Source: UBA4717 sp002404395 (GTDB lineage Bacteria; Bacillota; Clostridia; Oscillospirales; CAG-272). Taken from it: DNA of 5,613 nt. Where the stretch lies: the NCBI GenBank assembly GCA_937902275.1, contig CALFNW010000167.1, forward strand, positions 1 through 5,613. The letters run 5' to 3'. Position 1 is the first letter of the stretch. Every line of letters starts with the position of its first letter. Shown one piece after another: positions 4,869 to 5,613 of the stretch. The position numbers were made by a program, and so were the translations under genes. The notes below the pieces were generated by a model, which made no database searches, was not told the origin of the DNA, and saw nothing but the letters and a program-made list of their open reading frames with translations.

Positions 4869-5393
4869 TCAGGCTTCAGTCGCGGCTTCGGGGATCTCCT
4901 CGTCAACCGCTTCGGGAAGCTCGCTTGTGCAGTTCGGGCAACGGGTCGCGTCGATCGCGATCGTGCTCTTACAGAACGGGCAGACCTTTGTGGTCGGCGC
5001 TTCTTCCGGCACTTCTTCCTTCTTTTCAAGCGATTCAAGCTTTGCTTTAAGCTTATTGATGCCGCGCACAAACAGGAAAATTATAAACGCCATGATAAGG
5101 AAATCGAGCACGGCGGTTATAAACGAGCCGTAATTGAGAGTGGTTACGCCAAGCTCCTTTGCGGTGTCGAGCGAGGTCACCATTTCGGGCGTGACTCCCT
5201 CGGGCAGGCGCAGTATCGCAAACTGATCGTTGAAGTTCACGCCGCCGGTGACCAGCCCGATTACCGGCATTACGATATCGTTGACAAGTCCCGAGACGAT
5301 CTTCTGGAACGCGCCGCCGATAATAACGCCGACTGCAAGGTCGATCACGCTTCCGCGCGAGATAAAGGTTTTAAATTCCTTAAACAAGCCCAT
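4869..5393 (-). CDS. mscL: Large-conductance mechanosensitive channel with C-terminal zinc ribbon
   Basis: MscL is a cytoplasmic-membrane channel that opens under high membrane tension and releases solutes during hypo-osmotic shock. The 174-residue protein starts with the family signature 'MGLFKEFKTFISRGSVIDLAVGVIIGGAF' (1-29). TM1 spans ~15-45, with the pore-lining 'VGVIIGGAFQKIV' and 'PVIG' at 43-46. A periplasmic-type loop covers ~50-87, and TM2 ~88-112 ends in the charged 'RGINKLK'. A helical charged linker leads to a CxxC-x10-CxxC zinc ribbon (C138, C141, C152, C155). Glu-rich residues finish the protein. Canonical MscL is ~136 residues, so the ribbon is an add-on; I recall similar ends in other Clostridia. 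The SD is AAGGA (5403-5407), 9 nt upstream. A near-consensus promoter lies at 5455-5483. Confidence 0.95.
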   Translation of the reverse strand: MGLFKEFKTFISRGSVIDLAVGVIIGGAFQKIVSGLVNDIVMPVIGLVTGGVNFNDQFAILRLPEGVTPEMVTSLDTAKELGVTTLNYGSFITAVLDFLIMAFIIFLFVRGINKLKAKLESLEKKEEVPEEAPTTKVCPFCKSTIAIDATRCPNCTSELPEAVDEEIPEAATEA

Positions 5394-5430
5394 GGTAGCA
5401 GATCCTTTCTATGTCGGAAAATCAGATTAT

Positions 5431-5447
5431 GCGGCTTTTTCCGCCGC
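5431..5447 (-). other. Small hairpin in the mscL leader
   Basis: GCGGC (5431-5435) pairs with GCCGC (5443-5447) around a 7-nt loop, right at the predicted transcription start of mscL. It has no T-tract in the gene's direction. It could act as a 5' stability hairpin; no regulator or ligand can be inferred. Confidence 0.4.
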
Positions 5448-5454
5448 TGTGATA

Positions 5455-5483
5455 ATTATACCGCCGCTTCTTCGTTTTGTCAA
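5455..5483 (-). promoter_or_regulatory. Near-consensus sigma-A promoter of mscL
   Basis: On the minus strand the -35 box is a perfect TTGACA (complement of 5478-5483). The -10 box is a perfect TATAAT (complement of 5455-5460). The spacer is 17 bp. Transcription would start around 5448 and give a leader of about 55 nt. This predicts strong, largely constitutive expression unless a repressor acts. Confidence 0.88.
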
Positions 5484-5490
5484 CCCCCCT

Positions 5491-5510
5491 GCGAGGGACG
5501 AGTCCCTCGC
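5491..5510. repeat. 20-bp palindrome, copy A (GCGAGGGAC-GA-GTCCCTCGC)
   Basis: Two 9-nt arms flank a GA centre. It sits 7 bp upstream of the mscL -35 box and is the reverse complement of the palindrome at 5527-5546, differing only in its central dinucleotide. Its right-hand 14 nt match positions 24-37 at 13 of 14 bases. It looks like a dispersed REP-like palindromic element; an operator is an alternative. Confidence 0.7.
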
Positions 5511-5526
5511 GCCCCCGTTAAACGCT

Positions 5527-5546
5527 GCGAGGGACTCGTCCCTCGC
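5527..5546. repeat. 20-bp palindrome, copy B (GCGAGGGAC-TC-GTCCCTCGC)
   Basis: The arms are identical to copy A and the centre is TC, so the two copies form an inverted pair 16 bp apart. In a transcript each can fold into its own hairpin, or the pair can fold as one long stem. No T-tract follows on either strand, so an ordinary terminator is less likely than a REP-type repeat. Confidence 0.7.
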
Positions 5547-5579
5547 GCTCCCGGGAAACGCATTTAGTCCGTGCGGCTT

Positions 5580-5612
5580 TTAAGTCTCCACCCATTCCCC
5601 GTTTCTCTGATC
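5580..5612 (-). CDS. Possible 3' end of a minus-strand gene cut by the window edge
   Basis: Reading the minus strand from the window edge gives DQRNGEWVET and then TAA (complement of 5580-5582). This looks like a natural protein end, and the palindromes and mscL promoter that follow would fit an intergenic region. An alternative frame ends in 'GWRLKSRTD' with TAA near 5564-5566. The fragment is too short to identify a product or prove coding. Confidence 0.25.
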   Translation of the reverse strand, partial: DQRNGEWVET

Positions 5613-5613
5613 A

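Noticed and set aside
5491..5546. CRISPR array or standard terminator
   Set aside because: There are only two units, in inverted orientation with a 16-bp spacer and no cas genes. No T-tract follows on either strand.
5230..5583. Plus-strand open frame across the mscL start and promoter
   Set aside because: It is antisense to the conserved mscL N-terminus and its promoter, lacks an SD, and runs through the palindromes.

Overview
The window looks like the right-hand end of a tailed-phage genome (a prophage or prophage remnant) joined to ordinary chromosomal genes of a Gram-positive Clostridia-type bacterium, plausibly of the gut Oscillospiraceae sort. That placement is inferred from strong Shine-Dalgarno (SD) sites, sigma-A-type promoters, fairly high GC, an MscL with a C-terminal zinc ribbon, and a PrdX-like prolyl-tRNA editing protein. 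No rRNA or tRNA gene, CRISPR array, transposase or integrase is visible.

Positions 1-3442, all on the + strand, form a phage tail-and-lysis module. It starts with a 592-residue baseplate/tail-tip (probable receptor-binding) protein. Then come a small membrane-anchored coiled-coil protein of the XhlA/holin-accessory type, an M23 metallopeptidase endolysin, a two-helix membrane protein, and a one-helix protein resembling LLH-family holins. Gaps are short and every gene has its own SD. A terminator-like hairpin lies between the coiled-coil gene and the endolysin. The likely division of labour is attachment to the cell surface (tail protein), membrane permeabilisation (the three small membrane proteins) and peptidoglycan cleavage (M23 endolysin).

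Positions 3443-3639 are the phage/host junction. They hold no convincing gene, some GC-poor hairpins and short repeats, and a good promoter (-35 at 3546, -10 at 3569) that drives the next gene.

Positions 3640-5393 carry host-like genes. A YbaK/ProX-type aminoacyl-tRNA deacylase (+) converges, with a 3-nt gap, on a SLOG-superfamily nucleotide-binding-fold protein (-). Between that gene and mscL (-) is a 293-bp intergenic stretch rich in inverted repeats, including a perfect 18-bp-arm palindrome. mscL has a near-consensus promoter with 17-bp spacing. Just upstream of it lie two 20-bp palindromes that are reverse complements of each other, and a half-copy of the same motif sits at positions 24-37. 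The last 30 bases may hold the 3' end of another minus-strand gene.

I found no clearly new multi-gene system. The most interesting leads are a domain in the tail protein that looks borrowed from secreted carbohydrate-binding proteins, the dispersed palindromic element, the overlapping transcription of the convergent pair, and the structured region between mscL and the SLOG gene.
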